Below, piece after piece: positions 27,068 to 35,983 of a DNA stretch of 62,486 nt. Both the position numbers and the translations under genes were made by a program. Positions within the stretch are counted from its first letter, which is position 1; the number at the start of each line of letters is the position of its first letter. This DNA comes from an uncultured Opitutia bacterium. Lineage in GTDB: Bacteria; Verrucomicrobiota; Verrucomicrobiia; Opitutales; Opitutaceae. Below the pieces are notes generated by a model, which saw nothing but the letters and a program-made list of their open reading frames with translations, did no database searches and was not told the origin of the DNA. The stretch spans positions 1-62,486 of the forward strand of contig CAIMFY010000075.1 in NCBI GenBank assembly GCA_903840415.1. The letters run 5' to 3'.

Positions 27068-28135
27068 TCATTTTGGGGAGTAGGTCAGAAGCACAAACGT
27101 GTCTTTGAAATACGTGTTCGGATAGAACGGCGCGACACTGGTCTTCCAAGCCTTTGCCGGATCAACGGTGCCTTCGGCCGTGGTGAGGTAAACCGTCTTC
27201 GTCTTCGGATCGAGGGCCATCGTCCGCGCATAGGGGCGCGTCGTCGCGGCTTCGGCGAGCTTGTAAGTGTTCGCATCGACCTGCTCGACGATCACCAGCG
27301 TGCCGTCGAAGCCGTTCGAGGTGTAGATCTTCTTGGCGGCGGCATCGAAGATCACCTGATCATTGCCGCGGCCGATGACCGGCTCGGCGACGACCTTGCC
27401 CGATACTGCGTCGAACACGAGCAACGCGGGGTTTTCACCGCGCGTAGAAACAAAGACGCGTTGGTTCGCAGCATCGTAGGCGACGCCGTTGGGCAGCTTG
27501 TGGCCGATGACTTTCCACTCCGCCACGAGGGCGCGGGTGCGACCGTCGATTTTGATGACCTTGTCGCGATCACGCAGCGCCATGAAGAAGTTGCCTTCGC
27601 CGTCGGGGGCGACGCCCTCGAGGCTATTGCTGTCGATCTTGAGCACGCCAGTGACTGCGCCCGTCTTAGCGTCGAGAAACGTGGCCTGACCGCTGTCGCC
27701 CTGGGTAATGAGAATCTGTTTGGTTACACCGTCGTAGAAACCGTTGTCGGCATCTTCGCCGAATTTTGCGCGGCTGAGTGTCTTCAACGTGGAGAGTTGG
27801 AAGATCGTCGTGCTACCGTCCTGGTTAATGACAAAGCCGCGATCAAATTCGGGCACGAGGACGGTGGCGTTGCCACCTTGGGAATTTTCGATGGCGCCGG
27901 TGATCTTTTTCGCCTTCGCGTCGTAGATGAGAATTCCGTCGTCGCGTCGCGCGATATAAAGGTAGTCGTGCGAAACATCAAAGGTGAGATAGTCCCACGA
28001 CGGAGCGGAGGGGCTCTTAATAGTGAGCGCCGACTCCAACCGATAGAGAGGCGCGGCGTCGGTCGACACTACGCCAAAAGCGAGGGCGGCAAGAGTCGCA
28101 AATTTTAGGACACGAGAGATCGGGGTAGGATTCAT
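27068..28135 (-). CDS. YncE-like secreted beta-propeller protein (copy 2)
   Basis: 355 aa from the ATG at 28135. The signal peptide ends near 'FGVVSTDA' (25). Repeats such as 'IYDAKAKKITGAIENSQGG', 'FLDAKTGAVTGVLKIDSNS' and 'VFDAVSGKVVAEPVIGRGND' mark the propeller blades. It is a single-gene unit with its own operator, placed between two long binding-protein operons. Its ligand or partner is unknown. Confidence 0.87.
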   Translation of the reverse strand: MNPTPISRVLKFATLAALAFGVVSTDAAPLYRLESALTIKSPSAPSWDYLTFDVSHDYLYIARRDDGILIYDAKAKKITGAIENSQGGNATVLVPEFDRGFVINQDGSTTIFQLSTLKTLSRAKFGEDADNGFYDGVTKQILITQGDSGQATFLDAKTGAVTGVLKIDSNSLEGVAPDGEGNFFMALRDRDKVIKIDGRTRALVAEWKVIGHKLPNGVAYDAANQRVFVSTRGENPALLVFDAVSGKVVAEPVIGRGNDQVIFDAAAKKIYTSNGFDGTLVIVEQVDANTYKLAEAATTRPYARTMALDPKTKTVYLTTAEGTVDPAKAWKTSVAPFYPNTYFKDTFVLLTYSPK

Positions 28136-28162
28136 GAATGCAGGGAATAGATGTTCACGGCC

Positions 28163-28216
28163 ACTTTGCCCGGGGCAGTTAAAGCGAAGCTTAACCCGTC
28201 CTGAATTTTGGTTCAG
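28163..28216 (-). promoter_or_regulatory. 11-bp-phased operator and -10 for YncE-like copy 2
   Basis: On the coding strand CTGAA (28216-28212), TTCAG (28205-28201), TTAAG (28194-28190) and TTTAA (28183-28179) are spaced 11 bp, then CAAAGT at 28168-28163. Confidence 0.78.
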
Positions 28217-28235
28217 CCGCGCGCAGACGGCGGTG

Positions 28236-29240
28236 TTATTTGAGCGATTCCCGTCGCAGTCTCGCGGCCTCAGCGTCGAGCGGGAGGAATGCGAGCGGAG
28301 CCGAAACCGCGCGCTGCCCCTCGGGGCTAAGCACGTAGTCCAGAAATTCGCGCACTTTCGAATCGAGCGGCGCATCTGGCGTGCGATTCACGTAGGCGAA
28401 CACCGCACGGGTGAGCGGATAGGTGCGCGCGATGAGCGAATCACGCGTCGGCGCGACGAATGGTCCGGCAGCCTCGACCGCGAGGGAGAGCGCTCTTACC
28501 CTCGTATCGGTGAAGCCCGCGCCAGCGACCGCGAGACCGAGCGGATCGGCCGCAAGGGCAGCGAGAATTTTCTGGCCGGCATCGTGGGTTGCGCCCCTAC
28601 CCTTCGTGTCGGCAAATTCGCGGAGGTGCTCCCAGTCAAGCATCCGGCTGTCATTCAGGACGACGCTGCGGAAAAATCGTCCGGCGCCTTCTTCGGTGTC
28701 GGGTGCGTAGAGGTGAATCGGCCGGTCGCGCCATGTGCCCGTCAGGCCGAGCTGACCCCAGGTGCGGATGTTTTCCGGCGCGCCGCGCAGACGCTCCGAA
28801 CCGAAGGCCGCGTCGAGCTGCGCGAGCGTGATCTGGGTCAGCGGATCGTCGCGGTGCACGTAAACGACGAGCGCGGGCGAATGGCCGGGCGCGCCCAGGC
28901 TGCCGGTCGCCACTTCGATCGCCGTGGGCTTGTAGCGGAAGATCCACTCGAACGCCTTCCCCTCGGCGGCCGTGGCTTCGCGGCCGAGCAGCGCGATGTC
29001 GGCGCGGCGTGTGTAGAGTCCGGGCAGGCCGGCGTCGCTGCCGGTCAGGCGCACTTCGAAACGTGCGTCGGGATGGTTCTTTTTGAAGCCGTCTTGCCAA
29101 CGCTCCAGCAGCGGCCGCAATTCCGCCGTGCCCCACACGCGAATCACGCCGGCAGCTTCCGGCGGTTCGGTCGGCAGCGGCAATGCCACGGCCCGCGTGG
29201 CGATCACGGCCAAGAAACTGAAAAAGGTCGTGCGTCTCAT
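28236..29240 (-). CDS. PstS-like secreted substrate-binding protein
   Basis: 334 aa from the ATG at 29240, which overlaps the preceding stop by 4 bp; the longer open frame to 29762 is not real. The signal peptide is 'MRRTTFFSFLAVIATRAVA'. It belongs to the short subgroup. The loop 'TWGQLGLTGTWRDRPIHLY' is followed by 'APDTEEGAGRFFRSVV', an SGT-like position. Its cognate is 37287-38327, which occupies the same last place in the sister operon. Confidence 0.87.
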   Translation of the reverse strand: MRRTTFFSFLAVIATRAVALPLPTEPPEAAGVIRVWGTAELRPLLERWQDGFKKNHPDARFEVRLTGSDAGLPGLYTRRADIALLGREATAAEGKAFEWIFRYKPTAIEVATGSLGAPGHSPALVVYVHRDDPLTQITLAQLDAAFGSERLRGAPENIRTWGQLGLTGTWRDRPIHLYAPDTEEGAGRFFRSVVLNDSRMLDWEHLREFADTKGRGATHDAGQKILAALAADPLGLAVAGAGFTDTRVRALSLAVEAAGPFVAPTRDSLIARTYPLTRAVFAYVNRTPDAPLDSKVREFLDYVLSPEGQRAVSAPLAFLPLDAEAARLRRESLK

Positions 29241-30319
29241 TTGAGTTTCTCCAGTTGCGCGCGGATGATCTCCGCGCCGAGCGGCAGGTAGCTGCTTTCG
29301 TCGATCAGCGTCTGCTGGCCTTCGCGACTCAGGAGGTAGCGGAGAAATTCCCGCACCTTGGGATCGATCGGCGTGCCGGGGGCGCGGTCGATGAACGCAG
29401 GAATGATGCGCGCGAGAGGATACGTCTGCGCGATGAGAGTTGCGGGCGTCGGCGGGTAGAATGGGCCGTCGGCGCTGTGGCCGAGCGCCAGCACTTTCAC
29501 GTCGGTATTGGCATAGCGAACATTCGAGATCGCGATGCCTAACCGGTCGCGGGCGAGGGCGTCGAGAATGCGCTGGCCGTGGTCGTATTGCGTGCCGTCC
29601 GGACGGATCTCGTGCACATACTCCTTCAACGCGGTGTTCCAGCGGTGCGAGTTTTCCAGCACCGCCTCGCGGAAAAACAGCGCGAAGTCCTCGTCGACCT
29701 TCCAGCCGTAGGGCTGGATGGGCTTGTCGGCCCACTCGCCGGTGAGCCCGAGGTCGCCCCACGTGCGGAGATTGTTCGGCACGCCACGGCGGTGCTCCGC
29801 GCCGAAGATCGCGTCGAGCTGCGCCAGGGAGAGGTGCGCGAGCGGATTGTCGCGATGCACAAAAATCATGTGTGCGTAGTCGAAGAAGTTCACGTCGAGG
29901 CTGCCGGTTGCGACCTGGATGCCGGTCGGCGGATAACCCTTAGTGCGTTCGAACGCCGCGGCCGCGGCCGGGCTGATTTCCTCGCCGAGCAGCGCGATGT
30001 CGCCCGCGCCCGCCAACAGCGCGCCGATCGCGGATGCCGTGCCATACATCCGGTTGTCGAGTTTCACGTCGGGCTGGTAGCGGTTGAACCCTTCCATCCA
30101 ACGGCCGACGAGCCCGTTGATGAAATCGTGCTTCGGGCTGCCGTGGCCCCAGATCCGAATCATGCCGGAAACTTTTTCCTGCGGCACGTAGCGCGGTAGC
30201 GACGCGACGAAGGCGACATCCTCCGGGGCGACCGGTGTCACCCGCGGCTCGGCGGCGAGCGCGCACGACGCGAAGGCAAGCGCGATGAAGATGAAAGAAT
30301 GTAAGCGCGTGGGACTCAT
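29237..30319 (-). CDS. PstS-like secreted substrate-binding protein
   Basis: 360 aa with the signal peptide 'MSPTRLHSFIFIALAFASCALA'. It shares 'IRIWGHGS', 'SAIGALLAGAGDIALLGEEI' and 'FDYAHMIFVHRDNPL' with 38324-39400, its counterpart in the sister operon. The loop is 'TWGDLGLTGEWADKPIQPYG'. It is coupled to both neighbours by ATGA overlaps. Confidence 0.88.
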   Translation of the reverse strand: MSPTRLHSFIFIALAFASCALAAEPRVTPVAPEDVAFVASLPRYVPQEKVSGMIRIWGHGSPKHDFINGLVGRWMEGFNRYQPDVKLDNRMYGTASAIGALLAGAGDIALLGEEISPAAAAAFERTKGYPPTGIQVATGSLDVNFFDYAHMIFVHRDNPLAHLSLAQLDAIFGAEHRRGVPNNLRTWGDLGLTGEWADKPIQPYGWKVDEDFALFFREAVLENSHRWNTALKEYVHEIRPDGTQYDHGQRILDALARDRLGIAISNVRYANTDVKVLALGHSADGPFYPPTPATLIAQTYPLARIIPAFIDRAPGTPIDPKVREFLRYLLSREGQQTLIDESSYLPLGAEIIRAQLEKLK

Positions 30320-31548
30320 TCGAGTTTCTTGAGCTCGGCGCGGACGAATTCGGCGGTGAGCGGCATGTAGCGGCCTTCGCGCTGAATGCAGTCCTGGCCT
30401 TCCTGGCTCAAGACGAAGCGCAGGAACTCCTCCACTTTTGGCTCGATGGGCTGGCCGGGCTCGCGGTTCAGGTAGAAATAAGACTCGTGGTAGAGTGGAT
30501 AGGCGTGGTCGTGGATCGATTCCACGCTGCGCTTCACATATGGCCCGCCCTCGTAAGCCTGGACCGCCAGCTCCTTCAACTCCGGGCCCATCGACGCCGG
30601 GGAAACATAATACATGGCATACTTGTCCTTCGCGATCGCGCGGCGCGCCTGCAGGCTCCAGCTGTTGATCTTGCCATCCGACGTGATGTAGTTGGTGACC
30701 GCGTTATAGCCTTCGGCAAACTGATAGCTGCCGCGCAGCACCTTGATCTGGAAATCGTAGGACGCGCCCGCAGTCAGGTTCTGGCCGCCAATGTGGATCG
30801 GCTTGCCCGCCCACTCGCCGGTCAGGCCGAGTTGGTCCCAGGTGCGGATGTTTTCCTCGGCGCCGCGCGAATAGGGATACTCGGTGTGCCACACGCTGCC
30901 GACGTAGCCGCCGGTGCGCGCGCCGCCGAAAACGCCGTCGAGCTGCTTCATGCTGATCTGGTCGAGCGGGTTGTCCTTGTTCACCGCGATGATGGTCGCC
31001 GGCTGCCAGCCGTAAACGTCGTAGGACCCGGTGAAGATCGTGATCTCAGTAACCGGGTGGTGAAACATCTGCTCGAACACGAGCAGGTCCGTGAGCCGCG
31101 CCTTGTAACACAGCCCGAGGTCGGCGACGCCGCACGCGAGGGCGGGCACGGCGATCGTGGCGGTCGGCGTATGATACTCGAGGGTGACGCCCGGCTGGAG
31201 TTTCTTGAACGCCTCGGTCCAGAAATTTGCGAGGTCGCCATCCTTGATGTAATTGTTGCCCCAGATCCTGAGGGTGCCGGTCACCTGCCGCTTGGGCGCG
31301 TAGTGCGGCATCCCGCTCAAGTCCCACTTCTTCGTGTAGCCGCCGACGGCACCGTGCTCCTTGCGGAAACCGGTAACGTTTTGCGTCCAGATACTGACAC
31401 CAGCGTTCGGCGGCTCCGCCTTCGTGCCGGGCTCAAGCGTGACCGTTAATTTTTCCTGCGCGCCGAGCCAGAGCGGCCACGCCAGCAGCGCGCCGAGCAG
31501 CGTGCAGTTCATCGAAATGGAGGCCGTTGGTTTCATGGGCTTGATCAT
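30316..31548 (-). CDS. PstS-like secreted substrate-binding protein
   Basis: 410 aa. The signal peptide ends near 'WPLWLGAQ' (31). It is nearly the same as the C-terminal half of the preceding fused gene: both carry 'AGVSIWTQNVT.FRK.HGA' and a Tyr-rich 'HTEYPYSRGA' before the loop 'TWDQLGLTGEWAGKPIH'. The post-loop sequence 'GGQNLTAGASYDFQIKVL' is specific to this pair. It has no counterpart in the sister operon, so it probably arose by duplicating the fused gene's second domain. Confidence 0.87.
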   Translation of the reverse strand: MIKPMKPTASISMNCTLLGALLAWPLWLGAQEKLTVTLEPGTKAEPPNAGVSIWTQNVTGFRKEHGAVGGYTKKWDLSGMPHYAPKRQVTGTLRIWGNNYIKDGDLANFWTEAFKKLQPGVTLEYHTPTATIAVPALACGVADLGLCYKARLTDLLVFEQMFHHPVTEITIFTGSYDVYGWQPATIIAVNKDNPLDQISMKQLDGVFGGARTGGYVGSVWHTEYPYSRGAEENIRTWDQLGLTGEWAGKPIHIGGQNLTAGASYDFQIKVLRGSYQFAEGYNAVTNYITSDGKINSWSLQARRAIAKDKYAMYYVSPASMGPELKELAVQAYEGGPYVKRSVESIHDHAYPLYHESYFYLNREPGQPIEPKVEEFLRFVLSQEGQDCIQREGRYMPLTAEFVRAELKKLE

Positions 31549-33731
31549 TCAATCTTTTTGAGCTGCTCGCGCACGAGATCGGCGGTGAGCGGGATATAGC
31601 GGCCCTCGCGCTGCACGCACTCCTGGCCTTCCTGACTGAGCACAAAACGAATGAACTCCTCCGCTTTCGGATCGACGGCCTTGCCCGGCGCCCGGTTCAC
31701 GTAAAAGAAATACTGGCCGTAAAGCGGATAGGTCCGGTTGTGAATCGTCTCGAGCGTGCGCGGCACGGCAGCGCGGCCTTCGTAGGGTGCGATCGCCAGC
31801 TCCTTCAAGTCCGGGCTCATCGAGGCGGGCGAAACATAATACATCGCATACTTGTCCTGTGCGAGCGCGTGCTGGGCCTGCACGCTCCAGCTGTTTATTT
31901 TTCCGTCGGGCGTGATGTAGTTCGCGTAGGCGCGGTAGCCCTCGGCAAACTGATCGCTGCCGCGCAGGACGACGTCGGAGAATTGCACGGTCTGGTTGCC
32001 GCGCTGTGACTGGCCGCCGGTGTGGATCGGTTGATTGGCCCATTCGCCGGTGAGGCCGAGCTGGCCCCAGGTGCGGATATTTTCGTCCGCGCCGCGCGAG
32101 TAGGGATACTCGGTGTGCCAGACGCTGCTGATGTAGCCGCCGAGCCGCGCGCCGCCGAACACGCCGTCGAGCTGCTTCATCGAAATTTTCGTGAGGGGGT
32201 TATCCTTGTTTACCGCAATGATGAACGCCGGCGACCAGCCATAGACGTCATACGAGCCCGTTACGACGGAGAGCTCGGTGACCGGATAATGATAAACCTG
32301 CTCAAACGTCAGCAGATCCATGAGGATCGCTTTGCGGCTCATCACGAGATCCGCGACGCCGCACGAGAGCGCCGGGATCGCGATGCCCGTCGTCGGCAAA
32401 TGCCAGTCGATCGTGAGATCGGGGTGGAATTTTTTGAACTCCGCCTCCCAATAATCCCGGAGGTCGCCATCCTTGATGTAATTGTTGCCCCAGAAGCGTA
32501 GCGTACCGGTGAGTTTTTGTTTCGGCTCGTAGTGCGGCAGTGCGCTCAGGTCCCACTTCGTCGTGTAGCCACCGACTGCGCCGTGATCCTTGCGAAACGC
32601 CGTGACGTTTTGCGTCCAAATGCTCACGCCGGCGTTGGCTGGCTCCGTCGAAGCAGCCGCGACTGGAATCGCCTGCATCGCGCGCGTGGCAAACTCGTTC
32701 GTGTAGAGCTCGGCTTCCTTCACTTTCGCCGCGTCACCCGATGCGCGCCATAAGCCTTCTTCGCTGCTGTCGAACGCCGACCAGAGCATCGCATCGGTCA
32801 CGAGATGGATCGCGTCGGCCGGAAATGCATAGCTGCCCCTCGCATACGCGGGCAGCGTGTTCTTCACGAATTTGATCTGCGCCTGGCGGTCTTTCCCCTC
32901 GAAGAAACTGTCCGGCAGATGCGAGAGAATGTCGTCGATGCTGTGCGAGTTGAGGTAGCGCAACGCGCGAACATAGGCGTTGACGAGCCGCTGCACCGTC
33001 TCCGGGTGATCCTTGATGAACTGCGGTGCCATCAGGATCGATTGCGCCGGGAACGCCGTGCCGAGCGCCTTCACCGTGCCCTCGCGCGATGTGAGATCGT
33101 AGAGGGTCGAGACCTGATTGGTTTCCATCAGGCCGGAGGTTATCGGCTCTTGAAAAGTCATCACGTCGAGCTTGTCCGCCTTTAAATCGCCGAGCACGAG
33201 CTTCAGGCGGTTTTCCGTCGGGTGATTGATGGGGTTGTAGCTGTTGCGCGGCAGCCCAGCTTGTTTGGCGAGATAACGCGTCACCACCGCCTTCGTGGCA
33301 TAGCCCGCGCCCTCGGCCACGTTGCGGCCCTTGAAGTCGGCCGCACTCTTAATCTGGTCCTTCATCCGGTTGGCCACCATGACCTTCATTGCCGGCGCGT
33401 CGTTCAACATGAGCACGGCCTTGATCGGGAGATCGTGGCGCGCGCCAAAGATCGTGTGGTTGAACCAGTGCTCGACCACGTCGACCTGCCCGTTCACCAA
33501 CGGCTCCTGAATTAGGTAGTCCTCTTTCACAAACTTGGTGATGTCGACAGGCACGATCTCGAGGCCCTCCTGTGTGAAATAGCCGAGGCTGTCGGCGATT
33601 CGCGTGACGACGAGGTCTTCGTCGAAACTCATTCGGACCTTGGTGAGAGTATCGGCCGCGACCAGCGGAATACTCGCGACGAACGCGAGCACCGCACAGC
33701 GCAGCGGAACGAAACGAAGCGATGATTTCAT
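31545..33731 (-). CDS. fusion: SsuA/NMT1-like binding domain plus PstS-like binding domain
   Basis: 728 aa with one signal peptide (about 1-26, 'VASIPLVAA'). Residues about 27-355 form a TauA/SsuA/NMT1-type binding protein ('YFTQEGLEIVPVDITKF', 'DQIKSAADFKGRNVAEGAGY', 'EPITSGL'), closely related to the stand-alone gene 39426-40514. After 'AASTEPANAGVSIWTQN' (about 365) a full PstS-like domain follows with the loop 'TWGQLGLTGEWANQPIH'. Two binding proteins of different families in one chain is unusual and suggests paired ligands or a relay. It is translationally coupled to the next gene. Confidence 0.9.
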   Translation of the reverse strand: MKSSLRFVPLRCAVLAFVASIPLVAADTLTKVRMSFDEDLVVTRIADSLGYFTQEGLEIVPVDITKFVKEDYLIQEPLVNGQVDVVEHWFNHTIFGARHDLPIKAVLMLNDAPAMKVMVANRMKDQIKSAADFKGRNVAEGAGYATKAVVTRYLAKQAGLPRNSYNPINHPTENRLKLVLGDLKADKLDVMTFQEPITSGLMETNQVSTLYDLTSREGTVKALGTAFPAQSILMAPQFIKDHPETVQRLVNAYVRALRYLNSHSIDDILSHLPDSFFEGKDRQAQIKFVKNTLPAYARGSYAFPADAIHLVTDAMLWSAFDSSEEGLWRASGDAAKVKEAELYTNEFATRAMQAIPVAAASTEPANAGVSIWTQNVTAFRKDHGAVGGYTTKWDLSALPHYEPKQKLTGTLRFWGNNYIKDGDLRDYWEAEFKKFHPDLTIDWHLPTTGIAIPALSCGVADLVMSRKAILMDLLTFEQVYHYPVTELSVVTGSYDVYGWSPAFIIAVNKDNPLTKISMKQLDGVFGGARLGGYISSVWHTEYPYSRGADENIRTWGQLGLTGEWANQPIHTGGQSQRGNQTVQFSDVVLRGSDQFAEGYRAYANYITPDGKINSWSVQAQHALAQDKYAMYYVSPASMSPDLKELAIAPYEGRAAVPRTLETIHNRTYPLYGQYFFYVNRAPGKAVDPKAEEFIRFVLSQEGQECVQREGRYIPLTADLVREQLKKIE

Positions 33732-33749
33732 GTAGGAGAAAAGGCGGGC

Positions 33750-34877
33750 TCAGTTTTCCATGAACCGGTGTTCCGGCGGAATTTCGGTGGAATCGAGTTT
33801 CTGTAATTGCGCGCGGGCGGCCGCGGTCGTGAGGGGCAGGTAGCTGCCTTCGGCCGCGACGTCATGCTGGCCCTGTTGGCTGACGATGTAGCGGAGAAAC
33901 TCCTTAACGCGCGGATCGCCGAGCGTGGGCGTGAGTTCGGTGTTGGCGTTGTCGCGGGTGTAGTAGACATAGACCGGACGGTGCAGGGGGTAGGTGCGCG
34001 CCGCCACGCTCTCGCGGTTGAGCGAAACGAAGGGCCCGGCCGGCGTCTCACCGAGCGCGAGCGCCTTGACGCCGGGTCCGGCGTAAGCGATCGGCGCATA
34101 GGCGAGACCAAGCGGATCCTTGGCGAGATCGGCGAGCATCTGCCCGCGATCGGCATATTCGCGCAGATCTTCGTTCCACGTCTCGGCTCCGCCGAAAACG
34201 CGCGTTTGGAAAAACGTGATGGCGCCTGCGCCGAGACCGGCCGCGCCGTAAACATGGATTGGGCGGCTCGCCCACTCGCCGGTCAGGCCGAGCTGCCCCC
34301 ACGTGCGAACGTCGTCCTTCGGGGTGCGCGCGACCGAGGCGTCCCAGGTCAGCGCGTTCCAACCGCCGCCGCGCTCGGCGCCAAAAATGCGGTCGAGCTC
34401 GCGCACACTCAGATGCGCGAGCGGATTGCTGTCATGGACTAGGATCGCGAGCGCCGGCGATTTGTGCAGCGCCTCGGCGCTACCCGTCGCCACTTCGAGC
34501 TCAGCCGGGTAAACCCACGAACGTTCGTAGACGCCGTAGCGTTCATAGGGAAAAATTGCGCGGCCCATCAACGCGAAGTCGGCGGTGCGCATATCGAGGT
34601 TATACATCCCCGATGCACTGCTCTTGAGGTCGTCGGTAAACTGGACGTCTGGATGAAAATGTTTGAAGCCGGCCTGCCAGCGCTGCAGCAGCGCCGCCAT
34701 CTGCGGATTGCCGCAGCTGCGCAGCACGCCGGTCACATTCATGCGCGGCTGATAGTCGGGCAGTCCGTCGGCGGCCTGCGCGCCGGCGGTGAGAAGGACC
34801 ACGCTCGCTGCGAGCAGCGCACCGCGGAAGGGGAAGGAAGCGAGTGAAATTTTCATGGCGCGGGAGCGGAGGCTCAT
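33750..34877 (-). CDS. PstS-like secreted substrate-binding protein
   Basis: 375 aa; starts at 34877 (overlapping ATGA) and 34856 ('MKISLASF') are both possible. The signal peptide ends near 'TAGAQAA'. The post-loop 'YGAAGLGAGAITFF' is Gly-rich. A C-terminal extension of about 16 residues after 'LQKLD' is unique in the array. Its counterpart in the sister operon is 40524-41558 ('SCGNPQMAALLQRW' versus 'SWGNPHMAALMKHW'). Confidence 0.87.
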   Translation of the reverse strand: MSLRSRAMKISLASFPFRGALLAASVVLLTAGAQAADGLPDYQPRMNVTGVLRSCGNPQMAALLQRWQAGFKHFHPDVQFTDDLKSSASGMYNLDMRTADFALMGRAIFPYERYGVYERSWVYPAELEVATGSAEALHKSPALAILVHDSNPLAHLSVRELDRIFGAERGGGWNALTWDASVARTPKDDVRTWGQLGLTGEWASRPIHVYGAAGLGAGAITFFQTRVFGGAETWNEDLREYADRGQMLADLAKDPLGLAYAPIAYAGPGVKALALGETPAGPFVSLNRESVAARTYPLHRPVYVYYTRDNANTELTPTLGDPRVKEFLRYIVSQQGQHDVAAEGSYLPLTTAAARAQLQKLDSTEIPPEHRFMEN

Positions 34878-35983
34878 TGGAGTTTGGCCAGTTCGGTCTT
34901 GGCTTGCTCGGCGCTGAGTGGAACGAAGAGGCGGCTCTCAGCGATGAGCTGCTGGCCCTCGCGGCTGAGGATAAACTTCACGAACTCCGCCTCCCGCGCG
35001 CCGAGCAGCTGGCCAGGCGCGCGATTGAGGTAGAGGTAGGCGCCATTGTGCAGCGGGTAACTCCCGTCGAAGAACGTCTGAGCGCTTGGCGTGATCAAGC
35101 GGTCGCCCGACTTCATGGCGAGCGGCAGCACGCGCACGTTGCCGTGGTTGGCGTTGATCACGCGCTGAAAGATGAAGCCGATGGCCGCGGGGTCATTCTC
35201 GACGGCCTCGAGGATGAGCTGGTCGCGCGTTTTGCCCTGGGCTTTCGTGCCGATGTCGGCGCGCGGCGCTTCGTTGAGGGCGGGATTCCATTTGGTGCCG
35301 CCGTGAAAACACTCGCGCTCGATCAGGTCCGCCCAATTGCTGAGCGTTACGTCGGAGCCGTAGAGTCGGATCGTCCGGTCCGCCCACTCGCCCGTCAGAC
35401 CGAGCTGGCCCCACGTGCGGAGATTTTTCTCGGGGCCGCGGGCCGGGGCCGGGGACCATTGGCCGTTCACCCAACCGCCCGAACGCTGCGCGCCGTAGAT
35501 GCCGTCAATCTGTTCGAGCGTCAGGCCGGCGAGCGGATTATTTTTGTTCACGATGAACATCAGGCCCGGCGTCGTGCCCTGCGGATCGTCGTAGGAGCCG
35601 CTGGCAAACCGGATCTCGAGCGGCGCGTAGCCGAACTGCGCCTGGAACGCTTGGAAGCCGTTGCGCCACTGGCGGTGGCCCATCAGGCCGATGTCCGCCG
35701 AGCCGGTCACCAGACCCGCGAAGGCCTGCGACGTGTTGATCAAATATGCGTTGAGTCGGACTTGGCCGTGGTAGCCGCGAAATGCGTTGCCCAGCTTGCC
35801 GACCAAATCCTCGAGCGGCGTGCCGTAGATGCGCAACACGCCTGTGACCCGCTGGGTCTTGGCATACGATGGCAGTGCGCTAAGATCGTAGCGGACAGGG
35901 ACATAGTTGGCTGCCGGCGCGTCGGCGCCGAGCAGCGGCCCCGCGAGCAGGCCGAGGAAGAACAAGGCGAGACGTTGCATCAC
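34874..35983 (-). CDS. PstS-like secreted substrate-binding protein
   Basis: 369 aa from a GTG overlapping the upstream stop. The signal peptide ends near 'GLLAGPLLGA'. It pairs with 41555-42631 of the sister operon through 'GH..WR..F.AF....GY.PLEI' and 'RGPEKN.RTWGQLGLTGEWAD'. The post-loop 'YGSDVTLSNWADLIER' lacks an SGT-type motif. It is the second gene of its operon. Confidence 0.87.
   Translation of the reverse strand: MMQRLALFFLGLLAGPLLGADAPAANYVPVRYDLSALPSYAKTQRVTGVLRIYGTPLEDLVGKLGNAFRGYHGQVRLNAYLINTSQAFAGLVTGSADIGLMGHRQWRNGFQAFQAQFGYAPLEIRFASGSYDDPQGTTPGLMFIVNKNNPLAGLTLEQIDGIYGAQRSGGWVNGQWSPAPARGPEKNLRTWGQLGLTGEWADRTIRLYGSDVTLSNWADLIERECFHGGTKWNPALNEAPRADIGTKAQGKTRDQLILEAVENDPAAIGFIFQRVINANHGNVRVLPLAMKSGDRLITPSAQTFFDGSYPLHNGAYLYLNRAPGQLLGAREAEFVKFILSREGQQLIAESRLFVPLSAEQAKTELAKLQ

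Noticed and set aside
28236-29762. 508-aa version of the PstS-like gene; likewise 40524-42050, 60233-61609 and 13033-15039
   Set aside because: The N-terminal parts are frame shadows of the upstream genes; internal ATGs with proper signal peptides or N-termini overlap the upstream stops by a few bases and give family-length proteins.
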